From JBLNDJ01 sp050261515 (lineage in GTDB: Bacteria; Acidobacteriota; Terriglobia; Bryobacterales; Bryobacteraceae): a stretch of DNA of 64,000 nucleotides. Position numbers and translations under genes: made by a program. The stretch covers positions 1-64,000 of the forward strand of contig JBLNDJ010000024.1 of assembly GCA_050261515.1 (NCBI GenBank). The letters are read 5' to 3'. The notes beneath the pieces were generated by a model. That model did not search any database, was not told the DNA's origin, and was given only the letters and a program-made list of their open reading frames with translations. The stretch's first letter is position 1. The number at the start of each line of letters is the position of its first letter. Shown in pieces: positions 8,777 through 16,773 of the stretch.

Positions 8777-9925
8777 TCAGGCGGGCTGAAAGCCCGGCGC
8801 GGGCCCGCGGCCTGCCCCGCCGATCCAGCCGCCGCCCAGGACCAGGTCTCCGTCGTAGAAGACGGCGGCCTGCCCCGGTGTCACGGCGCGCTGCGGCTGG
8901 TCGAATTCCACACGGACGCTCGCGCCGCCGCCCGGGAAGATCGTCGCCTCGGCCGCAGTGTGCTTGTTGCGGATCTTGACTTGCGCGCGCACGGGCGCGG
9001 CGAGCGCGGCCCAGGCGATCCAGTTGACGGATTCGACCGTCATCTCCGCGCGCAGCAGGTCCTCATTGCGGCCGACGACCACGCGCTGCGAGGCCGGGTC
9101 GGTCGAGATCACGTAGAGCGGCTCGCCGGCGGCGATGTTCAGCCCGCGTCGCTGCCCGACCGTGTAGCGGTGCACGCCTTCGTGCGCGCCGAGCCTGCGG
9201 CCGTCGGAGGTTACGATGTCGCCGCGCGTGTGGGCCCGCTCGGCGCCCTGCTCGCGGAAATACGCGTCGATAAACTGCGCGTAGTCGCCGTTCGGGACGA
9301 AGCAGATCTCCTGGCTGTCGCCCTTTTCGGCGACCGCGAGACCCATCTCGCGCGCGAGTTCGCGCACCTGCGTTTTGCGGTAGCCGCCGAGCGGGAAGAG
9401 CGTGCGGGAGAGCTGCTCCTGGGTCAGGCCCCAGAGGAAATACGTCTGGTCGCGCGTTTCGTCCACCGCGCGCAGAAGCTGGTAGCGGCCGGTCGCTTCG
9501 TCGCGGCGGATGCGCGCGTAGTGGCCGGTCGCGATCTTTTCGGCCCCGAGCGAGGCCGCCATGTCCAGGAATCGATCGAACTTGACGAAGTTGTTGCAGA
9601 GCGTGCAGGGGACCGGCGTGCGCCCGGCGAGGTACTCGTCAATAAAGGGCCGCACCACCTCGCGCTCGAACCGCTCCTCGAAGTTGACGACGTAGTAAGG
9701 GATGCCGAGCCGCTCGGCCACCCGCCGCGCGTCGTAGACGTCGTCGAGCGAGCAGCAGCGGCCGGTGGTGGCGCCGCCCGCGGAAAGCTCGGGCAGCCGC
9801 CGCTGGTTCCAGAGCTGCATCGTGAGCCCGACCACCGGCACGCCCTCGCGCTGGAGCAGGCCCGCGACCGCCGAGCTGTCCACGCCGCCGCTCATCGCAA
9901 CGGCAACGAGCCCGTTCTCAGCCAT
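8777..9925 (-). CDS. mnmA: tRNA-specific 2-thiouridylase MnmA
   Basis: 382 residues from ATG 9925; the longer open frame only extends into iscS. It thiolates U34 of Lys, Glu and Gln tRNAs using ATP and persulfide sulfur. The PP-loop SGGVDSS is at 12-18, the catalytic cysteines are C110 (PCTLCN) and C208 (SQEICFVP), and the central and C-terminal MnmA barrels follow (YTVGQRRGLNIA, PGQAAVFYDGD). Its start overlaps the end of the cysteine desulfurase gene by 8 bp, the natural sulfur donor. Confidence 0.95.
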   Translation of the reverse strand: MAENGLVAVAMSGGVDSSAVAGLLQREGVPVVGLTMQLWNQRRLPELSAGGATTGRCCSLDDVYDARRVAERLGIPYYVVNFEERFEREVVRPFIDEYLAGRTPVPCTLCNNFVKFDRFLDMAASLGAEKIATGHYARIRRDEATGRYQLLRAVDETRDQTYFLWGLTQEQLSRTLFPLGGYRKTQVRELAREMGLAVAEKGDSQEICFVPNGDYAQFIDAYFREQGAERAHTRGDIVTSDGRRLGAHEGVHRYTVGQRRGLNIAAGEPLYVISTDPASQRVVVGRNEDLLRAEMTVESVNWIAWAALAAPVRAQVKIRNKHTAAEATIFPGGGASVRVEFDQPQRAVTPGQAAVFYDGDLVLGGGWIGGAGRGPAPGFQPA

Positions 9926-11078
9926 GTACCACCGGCGACACGCGGCGCAGTTGCGCGACCGTTTCGGCGACGGCCTCGATGAGCGCGTCCACCTGCGCGG
10001 CATCGTTCAAGCGGCCGAGTGAGAAGCGGATGGAGGCGCGCGCGCGATCCGGACTCAGTCCGATCGCGGTCAGGACATGCGAGGGCTCGACGGCGCCGCT
10101 CGAGCAGGCCGCGCCGCTCGACACCGCGAATCCGCGAAGGTCGAGCGCGATCACGAGCGCCTCGCCCGCGATGCCGTCGAAGCGGATGTTGGTCGTGTTC
10201 GGCGTGCGCGGCGCGCCCGCGCCGTTCACCGCCGCGCCCGGAACGCGGTCGAGAATTCCGGCTTCCAGGCGATCGCGCAGCGCACCGACGCGCTCCGATT
10301 CCTGGACGAAGTTGTCGCTGATCCACTGCGCCGCGCGGCCGAGCGCCACCGCGCCGGGAACGTTCTCGGTGCCGGGCCGCCGGTCGCGCTCGTGGTGCCC
10401 GCCGAACTGCACCGGGCGCAGGAGCGTCGCGGGCCGCACATAGAGCGCCCCCTCGCCCTTGGGCGCGTACACCTTGTGGCCGCTCACCGAGTAGAGATCC
10501 ACGCCGAGCGCCGCGACATCGACCGGAATCTTTCCCAGCGCCTGCACGCCGTCGGAGTGAAACACGACGCCCGCCTCGCGCGCGATGCGCGAAATTTCGG
10601 CGATCGGCTGCACGGTGCCGAGCTCGTTGTTGGCGTGCATGACCGAGATCAGGACCGTTTCGGGCCGCAGCGCGCGGCGCACGTCGTCCGGATCGACGAC
10701 GCCGGCCCCGCTCACAGGCACGCGCGTGACGGCGACGCCTTCGCGCTCGAGTTCGCCGCAGGAACCCAGTACCGCCGGGTGCTCGATCGCGGACGTAATC
10801 ACGTGCCTGCGCTCGCCGGGCGCGTTGCGCACCACGCCGAAGACGGCGAGATTATCCGCCTCGGTGCCGCCGCTCAGGAAGACGATCTCGCGCGGGTCCG
10901 CGTTGAGCAGCGCGGCCAGGCGCCGGCGCGCGTTCTCGAACTCGCGCTTCGCCTGCTGGCCGTAATGATGGATACTGGAGGCGTTGCCGAAGTCTTCGCG
11001 CAGCACCGCGAGCATCGCCTCGAGCACCTCGGGGGCGACGGGCGTGGTGGCGTTGTGATCGAAGTAGTAGCGGGTCAT
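9918..11078 (-). CDS. iscS: Cysteine desulfurase, IscS/NifS group
   Basis: 386 residues from ATG 11078. It is a PLP enzyme that takes sulfur from cysteine. H100 of IEHPAV, the PLP Lys K202 in SGHKVYAPKG and the catalytic loop Cys C325 in SSGAACSSG are all present; the loop places it in group I (IscS/NifS) rather than SufS. Coupling to mnmA by an 8-bp overlap points to tRNA thiolation as the main job. A second desulfurase (sufS) in the suf operon at 53.5 kb covers Fe-S assembly. No IscU or IscA lies next to this copy. Confidence 0.93.
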   Translation of the reverse strand: MTRYYFDHNATTPVAPEVLEAMLAVLREDFGNASSIHHYGQQAKREFENARRRLAALLNADPREIVFLSGGTEADNLAVFGVVRNAPGERRHVITSAIEHPAVLGSCGELEREGVAVTRVPVSGAGVVDPDDVRRALRPETVLISVMHANNELGTVQPIAEISRIAREAGVVFHSDGVQALGKIPVDVAALGVDLYSVSGHKVYAPKGEGALYVRPATLLRPVQFGGHHERDRRPGTENVPGAVALGRAAQWISDNFVQESERVGALRDRLEAGILDRVPGAAVNGAGAPRTPNTTNIRFDGIAGEALVIALDLRGFAVSSGAACSSGAVEPSHVLTAIGLSPDRARASIRFSLGRLNDAAQVDALIEAVAETVAQLRRVSPVVHG

Positions 11079-11109
11079 CGCTTCGGCAGGACCTCTTTTC
11101 ATTGTATTC

Positions 11110-11898
11110 ATGGCTCGACGAATCGTCACCCTCACCACGGATTTCGGGCTTTCGGACCATTTCACCGGGGTCATGAAAGGCGTGATCCTGTCGATCGCGC
11201 CGGCCGCGGAAATCGTCGATATCACGCACCAGGCCGAAGCGTTCGATATCTCCGGCGGCGCCTTCGCGATCGGCGCTGCGTACCGGTATTTCCCAAAAAA
11301 GACGGTGCACGTGGTGGTGATCGATCCAGGGGTCGGGACTTCGCGGCGGGCGCTGGTAGCCGAGGCCGCGGGCCAGTTCTTTGTCGCGCCCGACAACGGC
11401 GTGCTTTCGATGATCTACGCGCGCGAGAAGCACAAGGTGCGGGCGATCGTGAAGGATGAGTATTTCAGGAAGCCTGTCAGCCGCACGTTCCACGGCCGCG
11501 ACATTTTCGCGCCCGTGGCGGCGCACCTGGCCAGGGGCGTCCCGGCGGCGCGCTTCGGCAAGCTGATCGATAACTACCTGAAGCTGCCGCTGGGCCGGCC
11601 GGTCCGGACAGGCAAGCGCTTCTGGCAGGGCACGGTTCTGAAAGTGGACCATTTCGGCAACCTGATCACGAACTTCCACATCGACGAATTTCCGGCCCTC
11701 GCGACGCGGCCGTTCCAGTTGACGTGCGGGCAGGCGGCGCTCACGGAGCTGGTGGAGACGTTCGCGCAGGGCGCGCCGGGCGAGCCGGTCTTGGTCGTGG
11801 GCAGCTCGGGGTATGTCGAAATCGCGGCGAACCGGGCCTCGGCGGCGAAGGCGCTGGCCTGCGGGGCGGGCTCGCCGGTCGATCTGATCCTCTGGTAA
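11110..11898 (+). CDS. SAM hydroxide adenosyltransferase (DUF62 family)
   Basis: 262 residues. The family hydrolyses S-adenosylmethionine to adenosine and methionine. TLTTDFG, VVVIDPGVGTSRR, FVAPDNGVLS and TFHGRDIFAPVAAHLA are the classic blocks, with the Asp/Arg/His-type water-activating residues of the hydrolase branch; the halogenase-specific insertion of fluorinases/chlorinases is not evident. It is divergent from iscS with about 31 bp between the starts, so the promoters must overlap. Confidence 0.9.
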   Translation: MARRIVTLTTDFGLSDHFTGVMKGVILSIAPAAEIVDITHQAEAFDISGGAFAIGAAYRYFPKKTVHVVVIDPGVGTSRRALVAEAAGQFFVAPDNGVLSMIYAREKHKVRAIVKDEYFRKPVSRTFHGRDIFAPVAAHLARGVPAARFGKLIDNYLKLPLGRPVRTGKRFWQGTVLKVDHFGNLITNFHIDEFPALATRPFQLTCGQAALTELVETFAQGAPGEPVLVVGSSGYVEIAANRASAAKALACGAGSPVDLILW

Positions 11899-11962
11899 CC
11901 CCTTTAAATCCCCGCCCCCTCCTGCCGATGAGCATATATGGCGGCGCACTCCGCCAAATGCC

Positions 11963-12595
11963 ATGGGCGATCAAAACCAATCCGGAGGAGAGCTCGAGCG
12001 GTGCCGCGCGGCGTTGCGGGAGCTTCACCACTCGGTGAAGAACCACCTGCAAGTGATTTCGAGCCTGCTCGATCTCGAAGCGATGCGGAGAGAGCATCCC
12101 GAGGCTCTAGCGGCGCTCGAGCGCAGCCAGCAGCGCATTCGCGCGATCGCTCTCCTGCACCAGCACCTGGATCGCGAGGCGGATCCGCCGGGCGTCGCGC
12201 TCGGCGAGTACGTCGCCGGCCTGGCCGCGGCCGTGCTGCGGGGCCAAGAACGGATCCGGCTCTCGCTCGATATCGAGCCGGTGACGCTTTCGCTCAAGCA
12301 GGCTGCGCCGTGCGGCCTGCTCATCAACGAGCTGTTGGACAACTGCGTGAAGCACGCCTTCGCGGGCGGCCGGCGGGGAGAAGTTGCGATCCGGGGCCGC
12401 CTGCTTCCGGAAAACACGCTCGAACTCGACGTCCGCGACACGGGCGTAGGGTTGCCCGCGCAGGTGGATCCGCGAACGGCGGAGACGCTCGGCCTGCACC
12501 TGGTGAGCGTGCTGGCCCGGCAGCTTCGCGGCTCGCTCGAAGTCTTCCGCGAGGGCGGCGCCGGGTTTCGCATTGCCTTCCTCCAGGAGGCCTAA
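11963..12595 (+). CDS. Cytosolic histidine kinase, HisKA_2 type, no sensor domain
   Basis: 210 residues, only the catalytic core. The dimerisation/phosphoacceptor helix LHHSVKNHLQVISSLLDLEA has the phospho-His at about H23; the HATPase domain shows N122/N127 (NELLDN), DTGVGLP (159-165) and GLHLV. Lack of an input domain suggests it senses through a partner or is fed by the next gene. A perfect 6-bp hairpin (TGGCGG/CCGCCA, 11939-11956) sits immediately before the start. The stop overlaps the response regulator ATG by one base (TAATG). Confidence 0.88.
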   Translation: MGDQNQSGGELERCRAALRELHHSVKNHLQVISSLLDLEAMRREHPEALAALERSQQRIRAIALLHQHLDREADPPGVALGEYVAGLAAAVLRGQERIRLSLDIEPVTLSLKQAAPCGLLINELLDNCVKHAFAGGRRGEVAIRGRLLPENTLELDVRDTGVGLPAQVDPRTAETLGLHLVSVLARQLRGSLEVFREGGAGFRIAFLQEA

Positions 12596-13809
12596 TGAGC
12601 CAAAAGCAGATTCTGGTGGTCGAGGACGAGCAGGTCACGGCGATGGCGATTGCCTCGGCGCTGCGTGACTTCGGGCACGAGGTGCAGCTCGCGGCCGAAG
12701 GCGGCGAGGCGCTCCGGAAGGCGGAGAGCGCGCCGTTCGATCTGGCGCTGCTCGACATACAGCTTCAGGGCGGCGTGGACGGCATCGAGGTGGCCACGCA
12801 GATCCGCGAGCGGCACGGCATTCCCTGCGTGTACCTGACGGCCTACGCCGACGAACAGACCTTCCGCCGCGCGCGCACCGCTCATCCGCTGGGGTATCTG
12901 CAAAAGCCGTTCCAGAAGGACGAGTTGCGCAACACCATCGAGATCGCGCTCGAGCACGGCAAGCGCGACATCGAACGGGATTCGACCGCCGGGCTGATGC
13001 AATCCGTGCTCGACGGGCGGCGGTCGGCGGTGATCATCGCGGACGCCGAGCGCCGGGTCCGGTTCATGAACCGTACGGCGGAGTCGCTGACCGGCTGCCA
13101 GCGCGATACGGCCGCGGGCAAGCCGGTCGGCGAAGTGCTGAAGCTCGACGGCGGCGCGGAGCTGCTGGAAAACCTGATAGGCCGGGCGCAGGGTTCGCGC
13201 GATCAGGGAATCCCGGCGGTCGAGGCGGTGCTCGCGGGCGGAAAGGCGCCGGTCGAGATCCGCACCGCGGTCGTTATCGACGAAAGCGGCAAGGACCGCG
13301 GCATTTACATTCTGTTCGACGAGAAAGGCGCGGACGCCCCGGCGGAGGCGGTATTGCGCCCGCCGGGCTCCGGGGACCTCGTATTGCGCCCGCCGGGCTC
13401 CGGGGACCTCGAGGCCGCCGTCCAGCGCGGCGCGCACAAGTACGTGGCGTGCTACACGCTCGAGCGCCTGCAACTCATCAAGAGCCGCTTCGGGCACAAG
13501 CTCGCGCAGGACCTGCTCGAGTTCTACAGCCTGCACATCGCGCAGTCGCTGCTGCCGAGCGAGCAGGTGGTGTTCTGGGGAGACTCGTCGTTCCTGGTGC
13601 TGCTCGACCGCGCGCAGGAATCGGCCGAAAACATCCGGCGGACGCTGGCCGCCTCGGTCTCGTCGCGGCTGAGCTACTACGCCGAATACGGCACGCGCAC
13701 GGCGCTTCTGACGGTGTCCGGCCGCTGGAAGATCTTCCAGTTGAACAAGGACGAGCCGCTTGAGAACCTGACCGCTGAGATCAAGGAATTCGTCACGGCC
13801 ACGCCGTAA
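12595..13809 (+). CDS. Response regulator: REC-PAS with an unrecognised C-terminal domain
   Basis: 404 residues. REC domain 1-120 with D11/E12, phospho-acceptor D54 (LALLDIQL) and K104 (LQKPF). A PAS-like region follows (about 128-240, SAVIIADAERRVRFMNRTAE). A linker holds a perfect 10-residue tandem repeat VLRPPGSGDL at 253-272. The last 130 residues (YTLERLQLIKSRFGHKLAQD onward) faintly resemble a degenerate GGDEF domain without the GGDEF motif. It is translationally coupled to the kinase, its presumed partner. Output is unknown. Confidence 0.82.
   Translation: MSQKQILVVEDEQVTAMAIASALRDFGHEVQLAAEGGEALRKAESAPFDLALLDIQLQGGVDGIEVATQIRERHGIPCVYLTAYADEQTFRRARTAHPLGYLQKPFQKDELRNTIEIALEHGKRDIERDSTAGLMQSVLDGRRSAVIIADAERRVRFMNRTAESLTGCQRDTAAGKPVGEVLKLDGGAELLENLIGRAQGSRDQGIPAVEAVLAGGKAPVEIRTAVVIDESGKDRGIYILFDEKGADAPAEAVLRPPGSGDLVLRPPGSGDLEAAVQRGAHKYVACYTLERLQLIKSRFGHKLAQDLLEFYSLHIAQSLLPSEQVVFWGDSSFLVLLDRAQESAENIRRTLAASVSSRLSYYAEYGTRTALLTVSGRWKIFQLNKDEPLENLTAEIKEFVTATP
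13351..13410. repeat. Perfect 30-bp tandem duplication inside the response-regulator gene
   Basis: Two identical 30-bp units lie head to tail (13351-13380 and 13381-13410). Each encodes VLRPPGSGDL, so the frame is kept and the interdomain linker gains ten residues. Identity at the DNA level implies recent slippage or a variable-number repeat. Confidence 0.97.
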
Positions 13810-13876
13810 TCTGCTACGATTACTTACAAACATCCGGCGCGCGGGAAGAGGGGGAGGCGCACCTGATACAACGCAC

Positions 13877-15751
13877 ATGAGTGTTCTGACAACCACGATC
13901 TCGAGGGCAAAAGAGTTCCGGGAGCGTCTGAAGAATCGCGTGCTCGTCGCCGATGGGGCGATGGGCACGATGCTCTATTCGCGAGGCGTGTTCATCAACC
14001 GGTGCTTCGACGAGCTGAACCTGTCGTCGCCCGGGATGGTGAAGGAAATCCACGAAGAGTACGTCAAGGCCGGCGCGGAGATCCTGGAGACGAACACGTT
14101 CGGAGCGAACCGCGTGCGGCTGGCCGGCTACGGTTTCGCCGAGAAACTGCGCGAGATAAACCACGCGGGCGTGCGGCTGGCGCGCGAGGCGGCGGGCGAG
14201 CAGGCGTTTGTCGCGGGCTCGATCGGGCCGCTCGGCGTGCGCATCGAGCCGCTCGGCCCCACCTCCTTCGCCGAGGCGCGCGCCGCGTTCCGCGAACAGA
14301 TCGAGGCGCTGGTCGAAGCGGGCATCGACCTGCTGGTGCTCGAGACCTTCGCCAACCTCTCCGAGCTGCACGAAGCCGTGATGGCCGCGCGCGAGGCGGC
14401 GGGGCCGGAGTTGGCGGTGGTCGCGCAGGTCACCATCGACGATTTCGGCAACATGCCCGACGGCGCCGCGACCTCCGTGTTCACCGCCCGGCTCGACGGG
14501 TGGCCGGTGGACGTTATCGGGCTGAACTGCTCGGTAGGGCCGAAGAACGCGCTCGAGACGATCGAGCAGATGGCGCAGTACACGAGCAAGCCGCTGAGCG
14601 CGATGCCGAACGCGGGCAACCCGGCGACGGTCGAGGGCCGCAAGATTTATCTCTCTTCGCCCGAGTACATGGCGCAGTACGCGCGGCGGTTTATTTGGGC
14701 CGGCGCGAAGGTGATCGGCGGCTGCTGCGGGACAACGCCCGAGCACATCAAGCTGATCAGCTCGGAGGCGCGGTCGCTCCAGCCGGCGCGCCGCGGCCTG
14801 GCCGTCACGGTGGAGACGCCGGTGGCGCGGGCGCAGGCGATGGAAAAGGCTCCGGTGGCGGAAAAATCCGCGCTCGGCCGGAAGCTCGCCGAGGAACGGT
14901 TCGTGGCCTTCGTCGAGATCCTGCCGCCGCGCGGCGTGGACGCGTCGAAGGAAATCGAGGGCGCCCGGCTCTGCGCCGCGGCCGGCATCGATTGCATCAA
15001 CGTGCCCGACGGGCCGCGGGCGAGCGCGCGCATGAGCGCGCAGATCACCTGTATGCTGATCCAGCAGCAGGCCGGAATCGAAGCGGTACTGCACTTCTGC
15101 TGCCGCGACCGGAACATCCTCGGGATCCAGTCCGAGCTGCTCGGCGCGCACGCGGCCGGCGTGCGCAATCTCATCTGCATCACGGGCGATCCGCCGCGCA
15201 TGGGCGCGTATCCGTCGGCGACGGCGGTTTTCGATGTGGACGCGATCGGCCTGGTCAACATCGTCAACAACCTGAACCACGGGCTCGACCTCGGCGGCAA
15301 CCCGATCGGCTCGCAGACGCGCCTGCTCATCGGCGTGGGGGCAAACCCGGGCGCGCTGAACATGGACGAAGAAATTCGCCGCTTCGACTGGAAGGTGGAG
15401 GCGGGCGCCGAGTACGTGGTGACGCAGCCGGTGTTCGACCTGAACCTGCTCGAGCGGTTCTGCCGCCGGGTGGAGCACGCGCGCATCCCGGTAATCGCGG
15501 GCGTGTGGCCGCTGACGAGCCTCCGCAACGCCGAGTTCATGGTGAATGAACTGCGCGTGCCGGTGCCGGACCAGTTCCTGGACCGCATGCGGGCGGCCGA
15601 CAGCGCCGAGAAAGCGCGGCGGGAAGGCATTGCGATCGCGCAGGAGATGGTGACGCGCGCGCGCCCGCTGATCCGGGGCGTGCAGCTCAGCGCGCCGTTC
15701 GGCCGCTACCAGATGGCGATCGAGGTGGCCGAAGCCCTCGGCCCCCGTTAG
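13877..15751 (+). CDS. Bifunctional homocysteine S-methyltransferase / methylenetetrahydrofolate reductase
   Basis: 624 residues joining two enzymes of the methionine branch, like Bacillus YitJ. The N-terminal Hcy-methyltransferase barrel (about 20-305) opens with LVADGAMGTML and has zinc ligands C218 (LNCSVG) and C283/C284 (GGCCGTTPEH). The C-terminal MTHFR barrel (about 335-624) has FVEILPPRG, CRDRNILGIQ, LICITGDPP and TQPVFDL. The fusion would make 5-methyl-THF and pass the methyl group to homocysteine. No cobalamin-binding domain is present. It stands alone between the kinase/regulator pair and tsaC. Confidence 0.92.
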   Translation: MSVLTTTISRAKEFRERLKNRVLVADGAMGTMLYSRGVFINRCFDELNLSSPGMVKEIHEEYVKAGAEILETNTFGANRVRLAGYGFAEKLREINHAGVRLAREAAGEQAFVAGSIGPLGVRIEPLGPTSFAEARAAFREQIEALVEAGIDLLVLETFANLSELHEAVMAAREAAGPELAVVAQVTIDDFGNMPDGAATSVFTARLDGWPVDVIGLNCSVGPKNALETIEQMAQYTSKPLSAMPNAGNPATVEGRKIYLSSPEYMAQYARRFIWAGAKVIGGCCGTTPEHIKLISSEARSLQPARRGLAVTVETPVARAQAMEKAPVAEKSALGRKLAEERFVAFVEILPPRGVDASKEIEGARLCAAAGIDCINVPDGPRASARMSAQITCMLIQQQAGIEAVLHFCCRDRNILGIQSELLGAHAAGVRNLICITGDPPRMGAYPSATAVFDVDAIGLVNIVNNLNHGLDLGGNPIGSQTRLLIGVGANPGALNMDEEIRRFDWKVEAGAEYVVTQPVFDLNLLERFCRRVEHARIPVIAGVWPLTSLRNAEFMVNELRVPVPDQFLDRMRAADSAEKARREGIAIAQEMVTRARPLIRGVQLSAPFGRYQMAIEVAEALGPR

Positions 15752-15802
15752 TTTTACGACAATCCGATCCAGGATGCCTTACACTGAATAGCGCTCCCTT
15801 CC

Positions 15803-16435
15803 ATGGCGACCGATCTTATTGAAATCGAACCTGACCGGCCCGCGCCGGAAGCTCTGGACAAAGCGGCGGCGGCGATCCGGCGAGGCTCCGTAATCGCCAT
15901 CCCGACCGACGCGCTCTACTCGCTGGTCGCCGATCCGTTCAACCTGCACGCGGTGGGGAAGGTGTTCCTGGCCAAGGGACGCGAGCCGCACCGCTCGCTG
16001 CCGCTGCTCGTCAGCGACACCATGATGGCGGAGGACCTGGTGAAGGACCCGCCCTCGCGGTTCTTCGTCCTGGCGAGGCATTTCTGGCCGGGCCCGCTGA
16101 CCATGATCGTGCCGGCGTCGGCGAAAGTGCCCCTGCGCGTGACGGGCAACACGGGGCGCCTGGCGCTCAGGCAGTCGCGCTCCGAGGTCGCCAACGGCCT
16201 GCTCGAACGGTTGGGGCAGCCGCTCATCGCCACCAGCGCGAACATATCCGGCCAGCCCACCTGCCGCAGCGGTATCGAAGTCTTCGGCCAAATGGACAGC
16301 CGCGTGGACCTGGTGCTCGACGGAGGGCTCTGCGCCGGCCCGGGCGCGACGACGGTGGACGTGACCGAGCCGCTCTGGAAGATCATCCGGGAAGGGGCGA
16401 TCGCGGAGCGCCAGTTGGCGGAGTGCCTGGGATAA
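15803..16435 (+). CDS. L-threonylcarbamoyladenylate synthase (TsaC/YrdC/Sua5 family)
   Basis: 210 residues. It makes the TC-AMP intermediate for t6A37 in ANN-decoding tRNAs. The family blocks are AIPTDALYSLVADPF, KGREPHRSLPLLVSD, FWPGPLTMIVPAS and LIATSANISGQPTC. It is a short TsaC/YrdC form without the C-terminal Sua5 domain. A palindromic repeat begins only 8 bp after the stop codon and could end its transcript. Confidence 0.9.
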   Translation: MATDLIEIEPDRPAPEALDKAAAAIRRGSVIAIPTDALYSLVADPFNLHAVGKVFLAKGREPHRSLPLLVSDTMMAEDLVKDPPSRFFVLARHFWPGPLTMIVPASAKVPLRVTGNTGRLALRQSRSEVANGLLERLGQPLIATSANISGQPTCRSGIEVFGQMDSRVDLVLDGGLCAGPGATTVDVTEPLWKIIREGAIAERQLAECLG

Positions 16436-16443
16436 AAAAGACT

Positions 16444-16525
16444 CACCGCAAAGACGCAGAGGACGCAGAGAAAATCAAAACCAAAATCTCTTAGATTCTC
16501 TGCGTGCTCTGCGTCTCTGCGGTGG
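16444..16525. repeat. Long palindromic repeat (GACGCAGAG type)
   Basis: A left arm of about 29 nt (16444-16472, containing CACCGCAAAGACGCAGAG) is mirrored by a right arm (about 16496-16524, containing CTCTGCGTCTCTGCGGTG) around a 23-nt AT-rich loop. Only a few mismatches interrupt the stem. Sequences of this type recur as dispersed intergenic palindromes in many environmental genomes. Here it lies between tsaC and the 6S RNA promoter, where the hairpin may act as a terminator. Confidence 0.85.
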
Positions 16526-16543
16526 CTTAGCGTTTGTTTCTGC

Positions 16544-16549
16544 TATGAT
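16544..16549 (+). promoter_or_regulatory. -10 box of the 6S RNA gene
   Basis: TATGAT, one mismatch from TATAAT, ends 7 nt before G16557, the base where the closing stem of the 6S RNA begins. A good -35 is not visible; at the right distance lies GGTGGC from the tip of the palindromic repeat. Confidence 0.55.
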
Positions 16550-16556
16550 TGGCTTC

Positions 16557-16763
16557 GGAGCGCGATTCGAAGCCGTATGCCGGCCTCCAATATTTTGATC
16601 CAACACTCAAAATAAGGGGGTCCGACTCGGTTCTTGCGCTGGTGTGCAGGCTCCGGGCCTTCCGGCCGGGAGAAGCCTAAAGGCGCTCGGGGGACACCCG
16701 CCCCGTGTACACAACAGGGGTCAAAGACGGGGTCCGGTCTGCGCTAAGGGGGCGCTCCTTTTT
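16557..16763 (+). ncRNA. ssrS: 6S RNA
   Basis: The RNA sequesters housekeeping RNA polymerase by mimicking an open promoter. The diagnostic apical loop region GGGAGAAGCCUAAAG (16668-16682) matches the conserved CGAGAAGCCUUAAA of E. coli 6S. The terminal stem-loop is CUCC/GGAG plus GGGCC-UUCC-GGCC. GUCC (16620-16623) pairs with GGAC (16692-16695), and GCGC (16637-16640) with GCGC (16683-16686). The central bubble has CAAUAUUU on its 5' strand and a small CCCC/GGGG hairpin (16701-16720) on its 3' strand, as in E. coli. The closing stem GGAGCGC (16557-16563) with GCGCUCC (16752-16758) is followed by TTTTT and doubles as the terminator. Ends are inferred. Confidence 0.88.
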
Positions 16764-16773
16764 CCCAAGCTTG

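Noticed and set aside
13351..13410. CRISPR-like repeat
   Set aside because: Two adjacent units without spacers inside a coding frame; a slippage duplication.
13810..13876. SAM or cobalamin riboswitch before the homocysteine methyltransferase fusion
   Set aside because: The gap is only 67 bp and shows none of the conserved SAM or B12-box elements.
13820..15478. Minus-strand open frame of 552 codons opposite the methyltransferase-MTHFR gene
   Set aside because: Third-position GC bias keeps stops rare; the product is low-complexity and unlike any family.
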